Of a stretch of 64,000 bases of DNA, positions 22,901 through 34,933 are shown in pieces (position 1 is the stretch's first letter; the number at the start of each line of letters is the position of its first letter). Both the position numbers and the translations under genes were made by a program. The stretch lies in NCBI GenBank assembly GCA_033675265.1, contig JAUJYZ010001573.1:348501-412500 (forward strand), given 5' to 3'. Under the pieces are notes generated by a model. It was not told the origin of the DNA and did no database searches. It was given only the letters and a program-made list of their open reading frames with translations. The stretch is from Actinostola sp. cb2023. Its lineage: Eukaryota; Cnidaria; Anthozoa; Actiniaria; Actinostolidae.

Positions 22901-23467
22901 ATTGACTGTATTGCTGTGGCCCTGGGTGTAGACTCTAAGGCGGTTTTCTCCGTCGTTGTTCATCGATGTTTCGCCACCAAGATTCACGCTCACCAAAAAA
23001 GAGAAATGACGCGTTTTGAAACTTGGTAAACTTTTCAGAAAAACCTTCATCCAACACAGGCTGCCCGTTTTGTTGACAATTTGAACGAAAACCTCTTCAG
23101 TAAACCTCGAGTGAACCTGCTTCATTCCCTCGTAATTGCTTTCCTGCGTCAGCCGATAGTGCAGAATTTGTCCTTTTGAAAGCTTCAGGTCAAATGAGAA
23201 AGTTTTGGCCTTGAGAATAAAGAATGTAGCCACAAGTGCACCGATAATGAGAACCAGAAAAATCACAACACAAAACAATTTGCGATTCCGGGAAGAGTTT
23301 CTCCTTCGAAAGGGGAACTGGACTTTCGATTTTGGGACGTCATTTTCTTCTTTTTCTTCGCTCGTCTGCTCTACAAACTCGAGGGCAGGGCCACTCAAAT
23401 CTTCCTCTGCCGTCTCGAACATCGCTTCGGCGAGTAGGCGCTCTTCTTCTGGCTCCAAAACAATCAT
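19259..23467 (-). CDS. Unrecognised single-pass (type II) membrane protein with acidic repeats
   Basis: I do not recognise the family. The first exon (23467 to about 20627-20650) opens with an acidic cytosolic tail, a basic stop-transfer RRRNSSRNRK and one hydrophobic helix (about residues 65-85). A long extracellular part follows with N-glycosylation sites, Asp/Asn-rich tracts, three tandem repeats of about 44 residues (PSPDAGEDFEHERENGPDKG type, about 516-650), a Lys-rich stretch and a furin-like RKRRS site near residue 805. A second exon, 19809-19259, is an open frame with protein-like composition and several cysteines. The junction is ambiguous. The strong donor CTG|GTAAGT (exon end 20627) is out of phase with this frame and would give a short alternative tail. 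The weaker donor at 20650 (G|GTACAG) is in phase, giving about 1122 residues. Two CCAAT boxes lie about 110-160 bp upstream of the ATG. Confidence 0.75.
19926..19962. repeat. Poly-C tract
   Basis: Pure C run of about 37 bp between GGATCCAGG-type element ends (19888 and about 20090, both near cggatccagg / cctggatccgcc). Open frames of poly-Gly or poly-Pro here are meaningless. Confidence 0.9.
20284..20388. mobile_element. Short TIR element CAGCCTAGTTCCAGGC
   Basis: Termini CAGCCTAGTTCCAGGC and GCCTGGGACCAGGCTG. Inner arms TCTCGC..GCGAGA pair. In the intron of the unrecognised membrane-protein gene. Confidence 0.6.
20394..20560. mobile_element. Solo end of the CACAGGCAGCCC hAT-like family
   Basis: Matches the terminus of the 2-kb element at 48034-50062: CACAGGCAGCCCAACCATT, TTTTGAGGCTA, GGTAGAGCGCGCGCGC, GGGTTCCCTGTG. 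Overlaps read-through sequence beyond the first exon donor of the neighbouring gene. Confidence 0.75.
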
Positions 23468-23567
23468 TTTGTCGTATTTCTTAGTTCAGTTGACTCGAAT
23501 TCTTGATCACTTGATTTGATAATAATTAATTATTCAGTGCTCGTGCCTTTTTGCTGGTGTGCTGGAT

Positions 23568-23660
23568 TTGGACCAATCAGAGCCATGGAAGTACGCCAGG
23601 GTTTATTTTTGACCAATCAGAGCCAAGGATATTGATGGATTGAGGAAGTACGCCAGGGTA
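23568..23660. promoter_or_regulatory. Duplicated CCAAT-box segment upstream of the membrane-protein gene
   Basis: GACCAATCAGAGCCA occurs twice (about 23570 and 23611), each followed by GAAGTACGCCAGGGT and TATTTT. Two CCAAT boxes at this distance upstream of the ATG at 23467 fit a duplicated proximal promoter. Transcription start not determined. Confidence 0.45.
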
Positions 23661-24429
23661 TATTTTCCATTGTCAAAAACCCCTTGGCTAAGCTATAATT
23701 AGCAAACACGTCCCATCACATGTACTTCAACTTTTGGTTTACGTGTTGCACGAGGAATACATTGGGCGACGGAAAAGAAGGTCAAGCAATTGTAGTGTTG
23801 ACAAATACTGTTCCATTTGTCGACCGGTTGTCACGATTGTGCATTCAGGATTACCATAAATCTTCACTTAATGGACTCTCGAATAATTGTTCCACTTTCC
23901 GCTCAGAAAAAAGAACTGCCCCAGATATCAAGAGGACACTCAAGTTATCAAGATGACCAAAACTGTAAATGTATATTATTTTGATTGGTCCTAGACTTGA
24001 TGCGAAAGTGTCGTCTAGTATTAAACGTAAACACGACTTCTCGTTTTCTTCCTCCTCTCCACTACACACCGCGCGGTAAGAGAAGCGACTGGGTACGAGT
24101 AGTGGTCCAGGCGCTAGTAAAAAGCACGGGAAAAGTAGGTATCGGTACAGACAGCTACGAGACTATGATCACCGGTATAAAAATTTCAACATTTGCCTAG
24201 TATTTGACATACCTTACTATTAGCGATCATCTTATGTTCGTGCCGTAAGCGTGTCCAAGCATTCTGATTGGTTGAGCAATGATTTTGCGAACTGGGATTG
24301 GTTGAATAGATGTCTCCTTACTGTGACCGCTCCGTGCTGTAGATTTCCCACTCGTGCGAAGAAAACGATTATATTCTAGCAGTTACATGTATGTCATTGT
24401 GTGTAAATATTGTATTCACTTACCCCGTG

Positions 24430-24740
24430 TAAGCTGTTACTCACTCCACCCCCCCATGGGCAGGAAGTAGGAACAGCAGATTAACCAACATTTGACAAAA
24501 AAGTTTTAGCATAAAACGACTTTGGAGGTCAAAGGCCCAAGGAAATGCAGCTGACAACAATGATAGTCCCCTCCCTTGTTACAGCCACTACTCTTATAAC
24601 ATTGCCTTTACACATGAGTAGTAGACCCCTCCCTTGCTACAGCCACTAAGTAGTTCCCTCCCTTGCTAAGATCCACTACTCTCACAACACTGCCTTTACA
24701 CATGTATGTCTCCACCCTTACCCTTCTGCCACACCTTCTC
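24430..24740. repeat. Degenerate tandem repeat between two genes
   Basis: Repeated CCCTCCCTTGCTACAGCCACTA and ACTGCCTTTACACATG blocks at 24563-24710. No gene seen between 23468 and 24901 apart from the duplicated CCAAT segment. Confidence 0.55.
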
Positions 24741-24901
24741 TACCTCTCCCGTCGACTGTCACTCACTCACCTACCTGTGAGTGGTCCCGACTGTGGAGTA
24801 TTTGGGGGCAATATGTCATCAGGGGCTGTATTCTGACAGGGATAAAGTTCTGCACAGTTGAAAACAACAACAAATAATCAAAAAATATTTACACCAAAAC
24901 G

Positions 24902-24907
24902 TTTATT
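24902..24907 (-). terminator. RPL34 polyadenylation signal
   Basis: AATAAA on the minus strand about 20 bp after the RPL34 stop codon (24927-24929), consistent with the short 3'UTRs of ribosomal protein genes. Confidence 0.7.
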
Positions 24908-24926
24908 TGTAACAGAGACTGATCGA

Positions 24927-27900
24927 TTATGTTGATGCTGGCTTCTTGCCCTGTTGGGCCTTGAGCACTCTGACGACAATCTTCTGTTCCTCAATCAAGA
25001 AAGCACGAACAATTCTGTTGAGAGAGAAGAATTGCATGTCATGAAAATACTATACTTTAATCATCTGGAACAGCACTGTATAAAGAGCATATAAATGGGA
25101 ATTTTTTATGAAACATTTTTGTTACTTTGTATTTACGCTAACAAAAGGCAGATAACAAATTGAAGACAATATACAGTAAAACCCTGCTATCTCGAACTCG
25201 GTTAACTCGCACTCCTCTCTAACTCAAACTTATTTCATTTTTCCTTCTCTCAAATCAGGGTCAAATTTCCCCTGTTAACTCGACCCCCCGCTACCTTGAA
25301 CTGTTTTCTGTTTCCCATGGGAGTTCAAGTTAGCGGGGTTCTACTGTACTCATGGAAACTAGCAAATACACTAGTATGGGCTTCATTGGTGAATAATGAT
25401 AAATTCAATGGCTAAAGGAAATCTATAACAACGTAAAAAAGCGTCAGTTAAGAAGTTAAAGCTAAGTACTTTTTTATGGTGTTATAGATTTCCTTTAACC
25501 ATTGACAATGCATAACTTAGATCAGGATAAATGTCATTTAGGTAAGGTTTAAACTCAAACTCCTCCCTCTTCTTCCCCACAACCCCCTGAACCAACCCAC
25601 TCTACCATTTCCCCAAGAAATCTACAGTTGGTAACAATGTAAATGTACTGTAGTGGGCAATAAATAACTGGGTACAAAACGCATCCCAAAAAAGTCCTCC
25701 ATCGGCTGTAAAGCACATTGGGACAAATGAAGGGCTCCCTGCAAGAACAGAGTAAGTGACTTGTAATCGAAATCGAAATTCTCCTTGAGATTCTTTGAAT
25801 TTCAAAGGAGAATTTGGGTTTTGATCACAAGTCACTTACTCCATTCTTGCAGGGAGCCCTTCAAATGTGAAATGCACTATATAAGAACGGCCAATATTAT
25901 TATTATTAGTCGGGCTTCCTGTGGAAGCTCCGACTCTAAAAATGCAGGCCGGTATTCTTTGACCTCAAATCGACATGTCACATTACAGGCGTTCCTTGTT
26001 TGTTGGCGCGGGGATTGGGGCGAGAAGAATGGCTTCTTCAACACGAGACATCAGTTGGCCTCTTTCTTCACAAACAAATCAGATTGCTCTGTTTTAATCG
26101 CACTGCGATAGCTATATTTAGTTCAAATAGGCTATATGAGTTAGAAGCCCGACTTCACGCTAGTAGAGCATCTAGTTATTATTAAAACAAAAGTGAGCTA
26201 ATTCAGTTGAGGCTCACCTTTGTCGAACACAGGCTGCACATCGTGATCCTCCATAGGCTCTTGATACATTTTTCTGAGGCTTAGAGATCTTGTGCAACTG
26301 CTTAGGTCTTAGAGCAGGAAGCTACAAGCACAACCAAACTATTAGTCACCATACATGTTTATGACATAGCATTGATATAACACGTGCTCTGATTGGCTAA
26401 TAGCATGCTCGAGCGCTCACATCATCGGCATAGTAAGCACTCAAGAAGCTAAAAGAGTTGCACTCGTAACTATGTTATAAAAGAAATGGTCAACGCTTCA
26501 GCTGTGTAAACATCGGGTTATGGATGCACTTGGTCGGATGCTAAGCACTCAAGAAGCTAGAGTCGCATCGAAATTCCTTGATTTCAAACCTATAATCAGA
26601 CAGATAATCGAAAAAGATTTCCATCTTGATAAAAATTGCAAAAAGTTTTTTCGTGATTTTTAATTCATATTCAAAGATGAGACTGTTCACCCATGGAGAC
26701 CAGTTTGCTTTTTGTGACGTCATTGTGCAACTTTGTCTGTGGAGCACAGAATTCTATACCATATGCGTTTTAACAAGGTGCTTTCACAAAGGCTTAGAAA
26801 CAGGGCCCATAGAGCAAGCTTGAAAGTGGTGTGACTAAAATTTTTCTTCCATACAAGGGTCGCAATGACGATACCATTTTAAAAATTTCCTTAAAAATTT
26901 CCTACCTGTCGGCCAAAAATTGGTGGGCTTATACCCTCTCCCTCTGCGGGCCCTGAGAAAGAACTCGACACTCAACGACTCTTGAAACCTTTGTAGCTAT
27001 TATGTTGATGATTTAGATGATTTTCTGACCAAATGTAAATATGGTTTCTGTTGTTTATCGGAGGCCATCCCTCTACCATTCCTTGATTTTGTCAAACTGG
27101 AAGCACGCAATGACATCACAAAAAGTAGTGATGGTGGCAGGCACTGATGTGACAATTTATTGACAGTTCTATCAGGATCCATTTCTTTGCCGTTATTGAA
27201 AGGTATGGCATTGAAACTTTGAACGTAAGTAAGTGTAATATGTACTTTCAAGCGCACATATGAAAGTATTGTATGCACAGGGTCTAATGGCTATGTGTAT
27301 ATCGTAATGGTCCGTGCAAACCCTCCCAACATGGATCCAACAATGTTGCGCTCTGCTTCAACAAGCACAAGACTAAAGAAATGTTGGGAGTCAAACGTTT
27401 GCAACAACACCCAACAATGCTGGATTTGTTGTTGATCAACAATGTTGGGAGCATTTGCACAGGCCTTTACAGTACAGCTCTCTTTTGGATTGTCCCTTAG
27501 GCACCTACATTTATAATAAATTGAAGGGCTCCCTGTAAGAACAACGTAAGTGATCTCTGATCAAAATCTAAATTCTCAAGATTCTTTGATTTTCAAAGGA
27601 GAATTTGGGTTTTGATCACAAGTCACTTACTAGATGTTCTTGCAGGGACCCCTTCAATTACCCATACACACAATGCCCAGTTTCCATTAAATCCCAACAG
27701 TGTCAGTAACAAGTGTACAACAGTCAGAAAAGTCATTCTCGTACCCAGACCCAGACCCTTCTCAGCTTTCTAACAAAAAATCGTAGGCTCTGGTAAGGAC
27801 AAACCGGAAGACCCAGATTCTAGGTTGTCAGATATGCGCATGCTCAATATTTTCTAACTTAACTGAAATGTAGATTAAGTTTTGTTTGAGCATCAGCGAG

Positions 27901-28763
27901 AACTTTGCCGAAGTCCGCCATTTTGTCACCGGGAGTTAGAAAATATTGAGCATGCGCATATCTGACGAACTAGAATCTGGGTCTTCCGGTTTGTCTCTTA
28001 CCAGAGCCTTCGATTTTTCGTTAGAAAGCTGAGAAGGGTCTGGGTACGAGAATGTCAGAAAAGTTTAACTCAGTCGCAGACATTCTTATGACTGTTATGG
28101 AAACATAAAATCAGGAGACGCTCAAAAGTTGGGAAAGTTGAACTCGGCTTTTCCCAACAACTGTCGCTGACACTGTTACAGTAACTAGGCTTAGAGATCT
28201 AAAAACAACCCTGATACCCACCCCCTGAAGCCTCTTCTTGCAGTCTCCACATCTTGGAACCTTGCCCTGTTTCTTGGTGTACAAGTAAACGAGTCGACCA
28301 CCTTGGGAAATACAAATAGACATCAAATTCTAGGCTCACATTTTTTGTGCCTGTATTTGTAGAAGCCATCATAATATAAGTATACCTACATGTATAGAAA
28401 ACTTATATATATTACGACTTCTACACATACATATGTATAAGATTTCGTGGGAGTAATAAAATAAAACTAGAAAATCGCACGGGAAAGAATTCGAGTTTTA
28501 ACAATTTCTTCGATACAAACATCAACATAAATCGGTCCGTACCTGGCGTCTTTGAGCTGTAATAGTTGAATGGTTTCATATGAAAAGAAAACAGAAGTTG
28601 GCATAAGCAAGATGACAGCTGTAGTCCACCTAGCAATGTCATTGTCTAATGTCAAGCAAGAATTGTAACATAGAAGACGGTGTAAAAGTTATAGTTACAT
28701 TCGTCTCCTGTTAGATTTAGTGTTGTAAGACAGACGCCTTCTGAACGTCAACCGCAAAGCCAT
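24927..28763 (-). CDS. RPL34: 60S ribosomal protein L34 (eL34)
   Basis: Component of the large cytosolic ribosomal subunit. Coding exons (minus): 28763-28699, 28543-28556 (a 14-nt microexon), 28301-28222, 26321-26218, 25014-24927. They total 351 nt, encoding 116 residues plus stop, against 117 in human. The product reads [83 protein letters not shown], which is diagnostic; the four zinc-type cysteines CGDC and CAAC are present. Every junction is GT-AG and in phase. The ATG directly follows an acceptor, so the 5'UTR is on a separate exon (about 28890-28920) that starts with a pyrimidine tract (TOP). Divergent from NAF1. Introns hold several MITEs. Confidence 0.97.
25172..25348. mobile_element. 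pogo/Tigger-like MITE in an RPL34 intron
   Basis: Termini TACAGTAAAACCCTGCTATC and AGCGGGGTTCTACTGTA with TA at both ends. Subterminal AACTCG motifs are repeated (TCGAACTCGGTTAACTCG). Fits Tc1/mariner/pogo elements that target TA. Confidence 0.65.
25728..25862. mobile_element. AGTGACTTGTGATC foldback MITE, best copy
   Basis: Nearly perfect palindrome, ends GAAGGGCTCCCTGCAAGAAC and its complement. It interrupts a SINE-like sequence that resumes at 25863 (TCAAATGTGAAATGCACTAT..ATTATTATTATTA). Confidence 0.75.
25910..26175. mobile_element. CGGGCTTCCTGTGGAAG element, short copy
   Basis: Starts GTCGGGCTTCCTGTGGAAGC and ends AGAAGCCCGACTTC..GCTAGTAGAGCATCTAGTTA. The same ends bound 54183-54962. 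Lies in an RPL34 intron. Confidence 0.65.
27320..27470. mobile_element. TIR element rich in CAACATTGTTG motifs
   Basis: GTGCAAACCCTCCCAACATG at the left and AACAATGTTGGGAGCATTTG at the right, with several internal copies of CCAACAATG. In the RPL34 intron. Confidence 0.6.
27522..27656. mobile_element. AGTGACTTGTGATC foldback MITE, copy 4
   Basis: Ends TTGAAGGGCTCCCTG and CAGGGACCCCTTCAA. In the RPL34 intron. Confidence 0.7.
27734..28054. mobile_element. MuDR-like foldback MITE with 10-bp target duplication
   Basis: Arms start CATTCTCGTACCCAGACCC and continue through CTTCTCAGCTTTCTAAC and ATATGCGCATGCTCAATATT. Flanked by TCAGAAAAGT at 27724-27733 and 28055-28064. In the RPL34 intron. Confidence 0.85.
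28543..28556 (-). other. RPL34: 14-nt microexon of RPL34
   Basis: Minus-strand CTATTACAG | CTCAAAGACGCCAG | GTACGG. The 14 nt join AT| of the previous exon and |GT of the next to read I-S-K-T-P-G, the exact residues required between NRRR and GRLVYLY in this protein family. Phases 2 in and 1 out match both neighbours. Without it the flanking exons are out of phase. Confidence 0.93.
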
Positions 28764-29176
28764 CTGAAGAAAAAACACCACACACCAATCAACGAAATAT
28801 CTTAAAATACGATATATCCAAAATTTAATCGATACAGTCAAAGATGGCTGTAGATTTCTACAGATTGTAAACCATATTTTATTGCCAACCTTTTCGACTT
28901 TGAGAGAAGAGAAAGAGAAGGGGAGAGGGTTTGAAATGCATTGTGGGACGTTGCATGAGCCTGCAGTATTTGCGTACAAAGCACGTGTAGAAGTTTGTTT
29001 TCATAAATTGTGCAGAAATCCTGTAAATTTAGCTGTGTTTTTAGTTGAATTTCACAGTTTCTCCAGTTTTTTTGGTCTTGTTATGATTTTGCGAGGATGC
29101 ACTTTCATTTAACACTGGAAACAACGTAATCACAACGTCGCCAGTGCAAACAATTTGATTCACTTTTTTGTACAAA
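28764..29176. promoter_or_regulatory. Divergent promoter of RPL34 (minus) and NAF1 (plus)
   Basis: The RPL34 5'UTR exon probably runs from about 28920 to 28890 on the minus strand. It begins with a TOP-like tract CTTCTCTTTCTCTTCTCTC and ends at an AAAAG|GTTGGC donor. The NAF1 ATG is at 29177. This leaves about 250 bp for both start sites. No TATA box is obvious. Confidence 0.65.
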
Positions 29177-32100
29177 ATGTCAACACAAGAAAGCAACGTG
29201 GGGACTTCAAACGCTGAAGATAGTCATTGTAATGGCAGTGAAAAGATTTATATGGAAACTCTGGTAATGGAAATTGATAAGACTGTACAAGAGGTAGTAG
29301 ACGAGGTAAAGAATCTTGAAAACTTACAAGTTGGAGCTCAGCCTGCACAAAATGGCAAAGGTCCTTGTATTTTGCAAACTAGTCAGGACACTAACATTGC
29401 ACAAATTACAGAAGAAGTGGAACAAACAGTTGTAGTAGAACCTGAAAAGGAAATACAGACAAGCAATAATGGTGTTCAACTGGAAGATAACACTGTGTTT
29501 ACTGAGGTACAGCAGATTTTAATGGATGTTTTAAATCAGGTGACAGAAAAATCAACAGTTTTTGAAAAAATGGAAACCTCAGAAGAAAAGAATGGTTGTG
29601 ACGTTGAAGACAAAACTCAGTCATCAGTCAAACCTGGAAGCGATGAAAAAATGAAAACCTCAGAAGAAAAGGATGGTTGTGACGTTGAAGACAAAACTCA
29701 GTCATCAGGCAAACCTGGAAGCGATGAAAAAATGAAAACCTCAGAAAAGGATGGTTGTGACGTTGAAGACAAAACTCAGTCATCAGTCAAACCTGGAAGT
29801 GATGAAAAACTGAAAACCTCAGAAGAAAAGGATGGTTGTGACGTTGAAGACAAAACTCAGTCATCAGTCAACCCTGGAAGTGATGAAAAAATGGATCAAA
29901 CCTTAGAAGAAAAGGATGGTTGTGACGTTCAAGACAAAACTCAGTCATCAGTCAAACCTGGAAGCGATGAAAGAGTGGAAACTTTAGATAATAAAGGTGC
30001 ATGCGAGAAAGACATTGATGGACAACAGCATGGGACCAAAAGAACTCATGACGAGGCAGACCTTGGTGGTCAACCGATAGAATCAACTAAAGACAGCTCT
30101 TATGTGATGGATTTGGTTCAGGAAGAAATTGACGCCGTGGGAAAACAGTTATGTATCAAAGAGAATACCAAAATAGTTGATTATGACAGTGATTCCTCTG
30201 AATCTAGTGACGGAGAATCGTCTGAGAGTTCATCATCAGAGAGTACAAGCAGTGACGACAGTTCCATAGATGCAAGGTAGCATGATATTGTAGTTATCAG
30301 GGGTTGTCAGTCGATTTTTAACAGATGTTTGAAAACTTTGAATAGGCATAAATTATATAATAGACCAATTTTAAAGCCTGAGCTTTTGTCTTGCCAGATG
30401 GAAGAATTAATAATAATACCAGTTGCCAGCTTCTATAGAGATTGAATACCATAAAAAAGAAACAATCAAGCAGACAGACATACATACAGACACACACACA
30501 CAGCCAGACAGACACATAGACACACAGACAGACAAAGAAAGATAGAAGAAACTGTATTTCTTGACAGGCGGCCGAATTCCACCAGTTGTCAGTATCTATT
30601 GAGAATACCATAAAAAAGAGACAATCGAGCAGGCAGGCAGACAGACAGACACACACAGACAGACGGGCAGTCACACAAACAGACAGACAGACAAAGAAGA
30701 TAGAAGAAAATGTATTTCTTGACAGACAGCAGAATTCTGCCAGTTGCCATGAGCGTCTATTCAAGAATGCTGAGTTACTGCATAACACAATGATATATTT
30801 GCATACTTCTGTTCCATTACTAGTCATTCAGCTTACAACATGACAAGATACTCAGTCGTTTTGGATCAAGGCAGAACTATTTTACACTGTCTGTTCACCC
30901 ATTACCTCCTTGCATACTACCCTCGTGTGGCAGTAACTGTTATTATTATTAACTGATTTTGGTCCAATCTTGTCTAGAATTATCGTCAACAAAATTGAAA
31001 ATGAAGAGGACAAAGTACATGTTGAACCGCCGAAAACAAAGGACGAGATTTTGATGAATGTAAGTTCATTGAATGGCAAATTGACTAGAATCCAATCAAA
31101 AAATGTGTACTCGTGTAAATAGTACATAATTTATATTTATAAACAGTACTTAAATAGTGTTATCTCTTGTGGTCCCTCGACCGCTGATGTTTCCCTCGGC
31201 AGAACAAAAAGAAAATATGTTGCAAAAATAATAATAATATAGGAAATAGGTTGCATTTCTGGCCCAGGGGGGGTACTCGGGGGTATCAGTGACGGGGAGG
31301 TGCGAATGAGGCGAAAATTTTAACCCAAATTTAGTCCATCAAAAAAATGTGTAAGTCCAATAGCCCAAAATCGTAACCCCAAAAAAGTCCAATTTTCTCC
31401 GTAAAATCTGCCAGGATCCTTCACCCCCAAAGCAGTCCTTGCTATTTATATCCCTCGACCGCTGATGTTTCCCTCCCAAGCCGCGAACAAAAACCCAAAA
31501 AAAGCCTTCGCAAAAATCAATAATACCCCTAGGAAATAGGTTGCATTTGTGGTTACCGGTAGGTAACTTCCGGTTTTGTTATTTACCGGTCCATAACATA
31601 TTGTTGCCCGCTCAGAGCTGTTGCCGGGAAACAATCAAATTTGGTGACTTTCACGTGATACCCTCTCGTCCAATGAGAGGCTGAGAAAAATGGACTTTAA
31701 CACATGGTATATAACAATTATGATTGTTTTTGACAGGAACTACCACCAGAGCCGCTAGTAGAACTTGCACTTCCTGATGATATCAAGTTGATGCACATTG
31801 GCTTCATAACAAGCATAGTGGAATCAATTGGTGCATAGACAGAATCAATTAATTATTTGTGTGTTCCTTCAAACATGAAGTTCCAGTATAAAAGGGGCCC
31901 TGGGGCGGATCTAGGATTTTGAAGTTGGGGAGTTCAACCCAGAAGGAAATGATGCGCACACTGATTTTTTGTATTGAAAATTGTATTATTGAATTGTTCC
32001 TGGGCAGCACAGGGCGTGCACCCAGTGCACCCCCCTAGATCCACCACAGGAGCCTGCCCAGGGGTAAGACAATAACATACTAGTACTAGCTAGTATCAAT

Positions 32101-34892
32101 TGTTTTTTTCACACCACGATTTGTACAAAAGACTATATTTACAGGTTTGATACTTTAGTACATGAATATGCGATTAACAAAGATTGATCAAACAAATGTA
32201 TTGTAAGTGCTTGAACCCCTGGGCAGCGTCATTTTATACTGGAACTTTGTGTTTAAAGGGGCAGTGTCAAGCCTCACGCATGCGCATTAAAATCAAAACA
32301 ATAACACTCGGTAGCGAGTTACAAAACCCCCCAAAACCATTCTAATCGCTAAATAAATGACCCACAGGACTCATGTAGATACTAATCTTTATTTAGAAAG
32401 CAATTTTAGAACTTCAATATATCAAAAGGACAGAATACAAGAAGTGAATTCACGGCGATATCATTTTCCAACGGCCGATCAAATAAGACACAGGAAGCCC
32501 AACACATAAATAGATGGTGGGAAGCTCACCGGGTTTACAAGCCGTTCTACGTGAATTTTTCTCTTCAAAAGTCATGAACAGTACTGCACCTACGATTGAT
32601 GATCAAGATTCCTTCGCAATCGACCAGAATTGCCGGTTTACAATAGCTGTTATCGTAGATGATTACGCCATTCCAACGAATCAGCGGTTTCTCGATGAGC
32701 GTAAACATCAAAACGAGACTATCGGGTCGAGCGCTGCTAAAACTTACAAGAGACTATACTGAGATAACCTATGGATTCGGATAACAATACGGAAATATTA
32801 CCTGAATCTGCCTTTTTTTCTGCTGAAGAGAAAGTTCAATTGATAAGCGGTGACTGCCCTCGAGTTATTACCAAAGGAAGGCTCAAAGAATGGCTTTCTT
32901 ATCGCAAAGGGACAAGTAAAGATGGAAGTGCCAAATCCGATGCAACGAAGGCCGAGCTCGCTCAAAGGTAATTACGTCTGAATGATTTGATCCTTATCTC
33001 TGCTTAACTTTTACTTTAAGGCAAGACATTTATAATTATTCATTTTTCGTTCAACAGGGTTGTCAGCTATATCAAAAATGGTTGGGAAGACAATTTTGTC
33101 GACAAGTACTTACCGTCAAGTAAACAAACTGAAGCGAGGGCCCCAGCGACTTGTGAGTTTCCTGGTTCTGCAGAATGGGTCTCTCTGCTTGATGCCGACG
33201 ATATACCCGACTTCAACATGCAAAACGTTGTTTCTTACTTTATTGAAAGAAAAGCTAAAGACGACGAGTCTAACAACGACTACAAAAATGTGAGCAATAA
33301 AGCGTTTGGGTTATTTAGACATGGACACGTCCAAAAGATTCAACTCGCAAGTGAGAATGACAAAATGCATTTTCAATGCGGATGCCTTCCTGAAATGAAG
33401 AAAAACTCAACTTATAAACTGAAACTCTCATTGTTTAAGAATGGAGATCGTGAAGGAGAAATATTATTTGCTAGCTGTCCTTGCCCAGCAGGCAAAGGTC
33501 CCCTTGGCTCATGTAAACATATTGCTGCTCTTTGTTATGCACTTGAAGAATTTGTTCGATTGAAATGTGCACAAGAATTTGAAACTTGCACTTCTAGACT
33601 TCAAACATGGAACCAGCCTAGAAAAAGAAAACTTGATCCTCAATTAGTTTATGACATTGACTTTTCAAAAAAGATTTATAGAAGAGAAGTAAGGAACACT
33701 GCTAAGCCTCTAACTGATCCAAGACTTCCATCTGATAAGAATAATGATACCCAAAAAGTCAACAAAGAACTACTTGATCTTGTGAAAAAGGCGAAACCAA
33801 ACTGTGGATTCTTTTATTTGCTATCAGATGAAAAACTTGTCCAAAAAGAAAATAATCATGTCATTATCTCTCCTATTAAGGAGCAACCTGTTTCTTTGAC
33901 TGAAATATTTAGCCGAGCATCAAGGGTCAAGAGAAACCTTATAGTCAGTGAGGATGAGAGAGAAAAAATTGCAAGGGCAACAAAAACCCAAAGTAATTGT
34001 AGCGAATGGTATTTTCATAGACGTATTCGTATTACAGCCTCCAAGTGCAAGCGAGCAATCCTCAGGCCTTCTACAAGCCCAACTAAAGCTATGAGAGAAA
34101 TATTGCACTACAATGACAATTACCAAAGTGCTATGATGAAGCAAGGCCTGGAAGATGAGAAAAAGGTTTTAAAACTCTATGAAAACAAAATAGGATGTCA
34201 AGTGAACGAGACTGGCTTCATTATATCTCTAAGCCACCCCTTCATTGGAGCTTCTCCAGATGGAGAGGTAGATGGGGGACTCGTGGAGATAAAGCGAATC
34301 TTCTCAAGTGGTTTAACTCTAAAGGAAGCAGTATGCAAGCGTAACATTTGTAAGAAATCTACTCATGGTCTGGTCATCAACAAGAATCACAAATTTTATT
34401 ATCAGATCCAACTACAGATGTTTTGTGCTGAATGCAACTGGACTGATCTTGTATTATCTGACATGGATGATATGATTATTATACATATCAAGAAAAGTAA
34501 TAGCTTTCTTTCTGATAAGATCACAAAGCTTGAACAGTTTTACAACAACCACATCTCTCTAGAACTAGCATATCCTAGAGTTGCTAATGGGCTTCCAAGA
34601 TTGAGTAAGTTAATTAACAGGGATGTTTGAAATCCTTTGCAATAATACATACTACTCTGAGAAATTAATACAATCTTATGAAATAAAAAATGTTGTATTT
34701 ATAAGACAGTTTTATAAAATATGCAATCATTATTATTGATTACATACTCAATAATAATTATTATTGTAATATCTGTACTCAATATTTAAAATAGATCATA
34801 TTGCAGCCAGCTGAGGGAGCAATAGAGTTTACGATTACCTCTGAAAACCATACCTTATCCAGCAGCACATCCCTGTGTATCCAATATATGGG

Positions 34893-34933
<41 letters not shown>

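Noticed and set aside
30318..30827. 169-codon Cys/Val-rich minus frame
   Set aside because: It comes from (CAGA)n repeats within a tandem duplication in the NAF1 intron.
32771..34630. Integrated viral recombinase gene
   Set aside because: YqaJ-type nucleases occur in viruses. Here the gene is paired with a DDE transposase between inverted repeats, so transposon cargo fits better.
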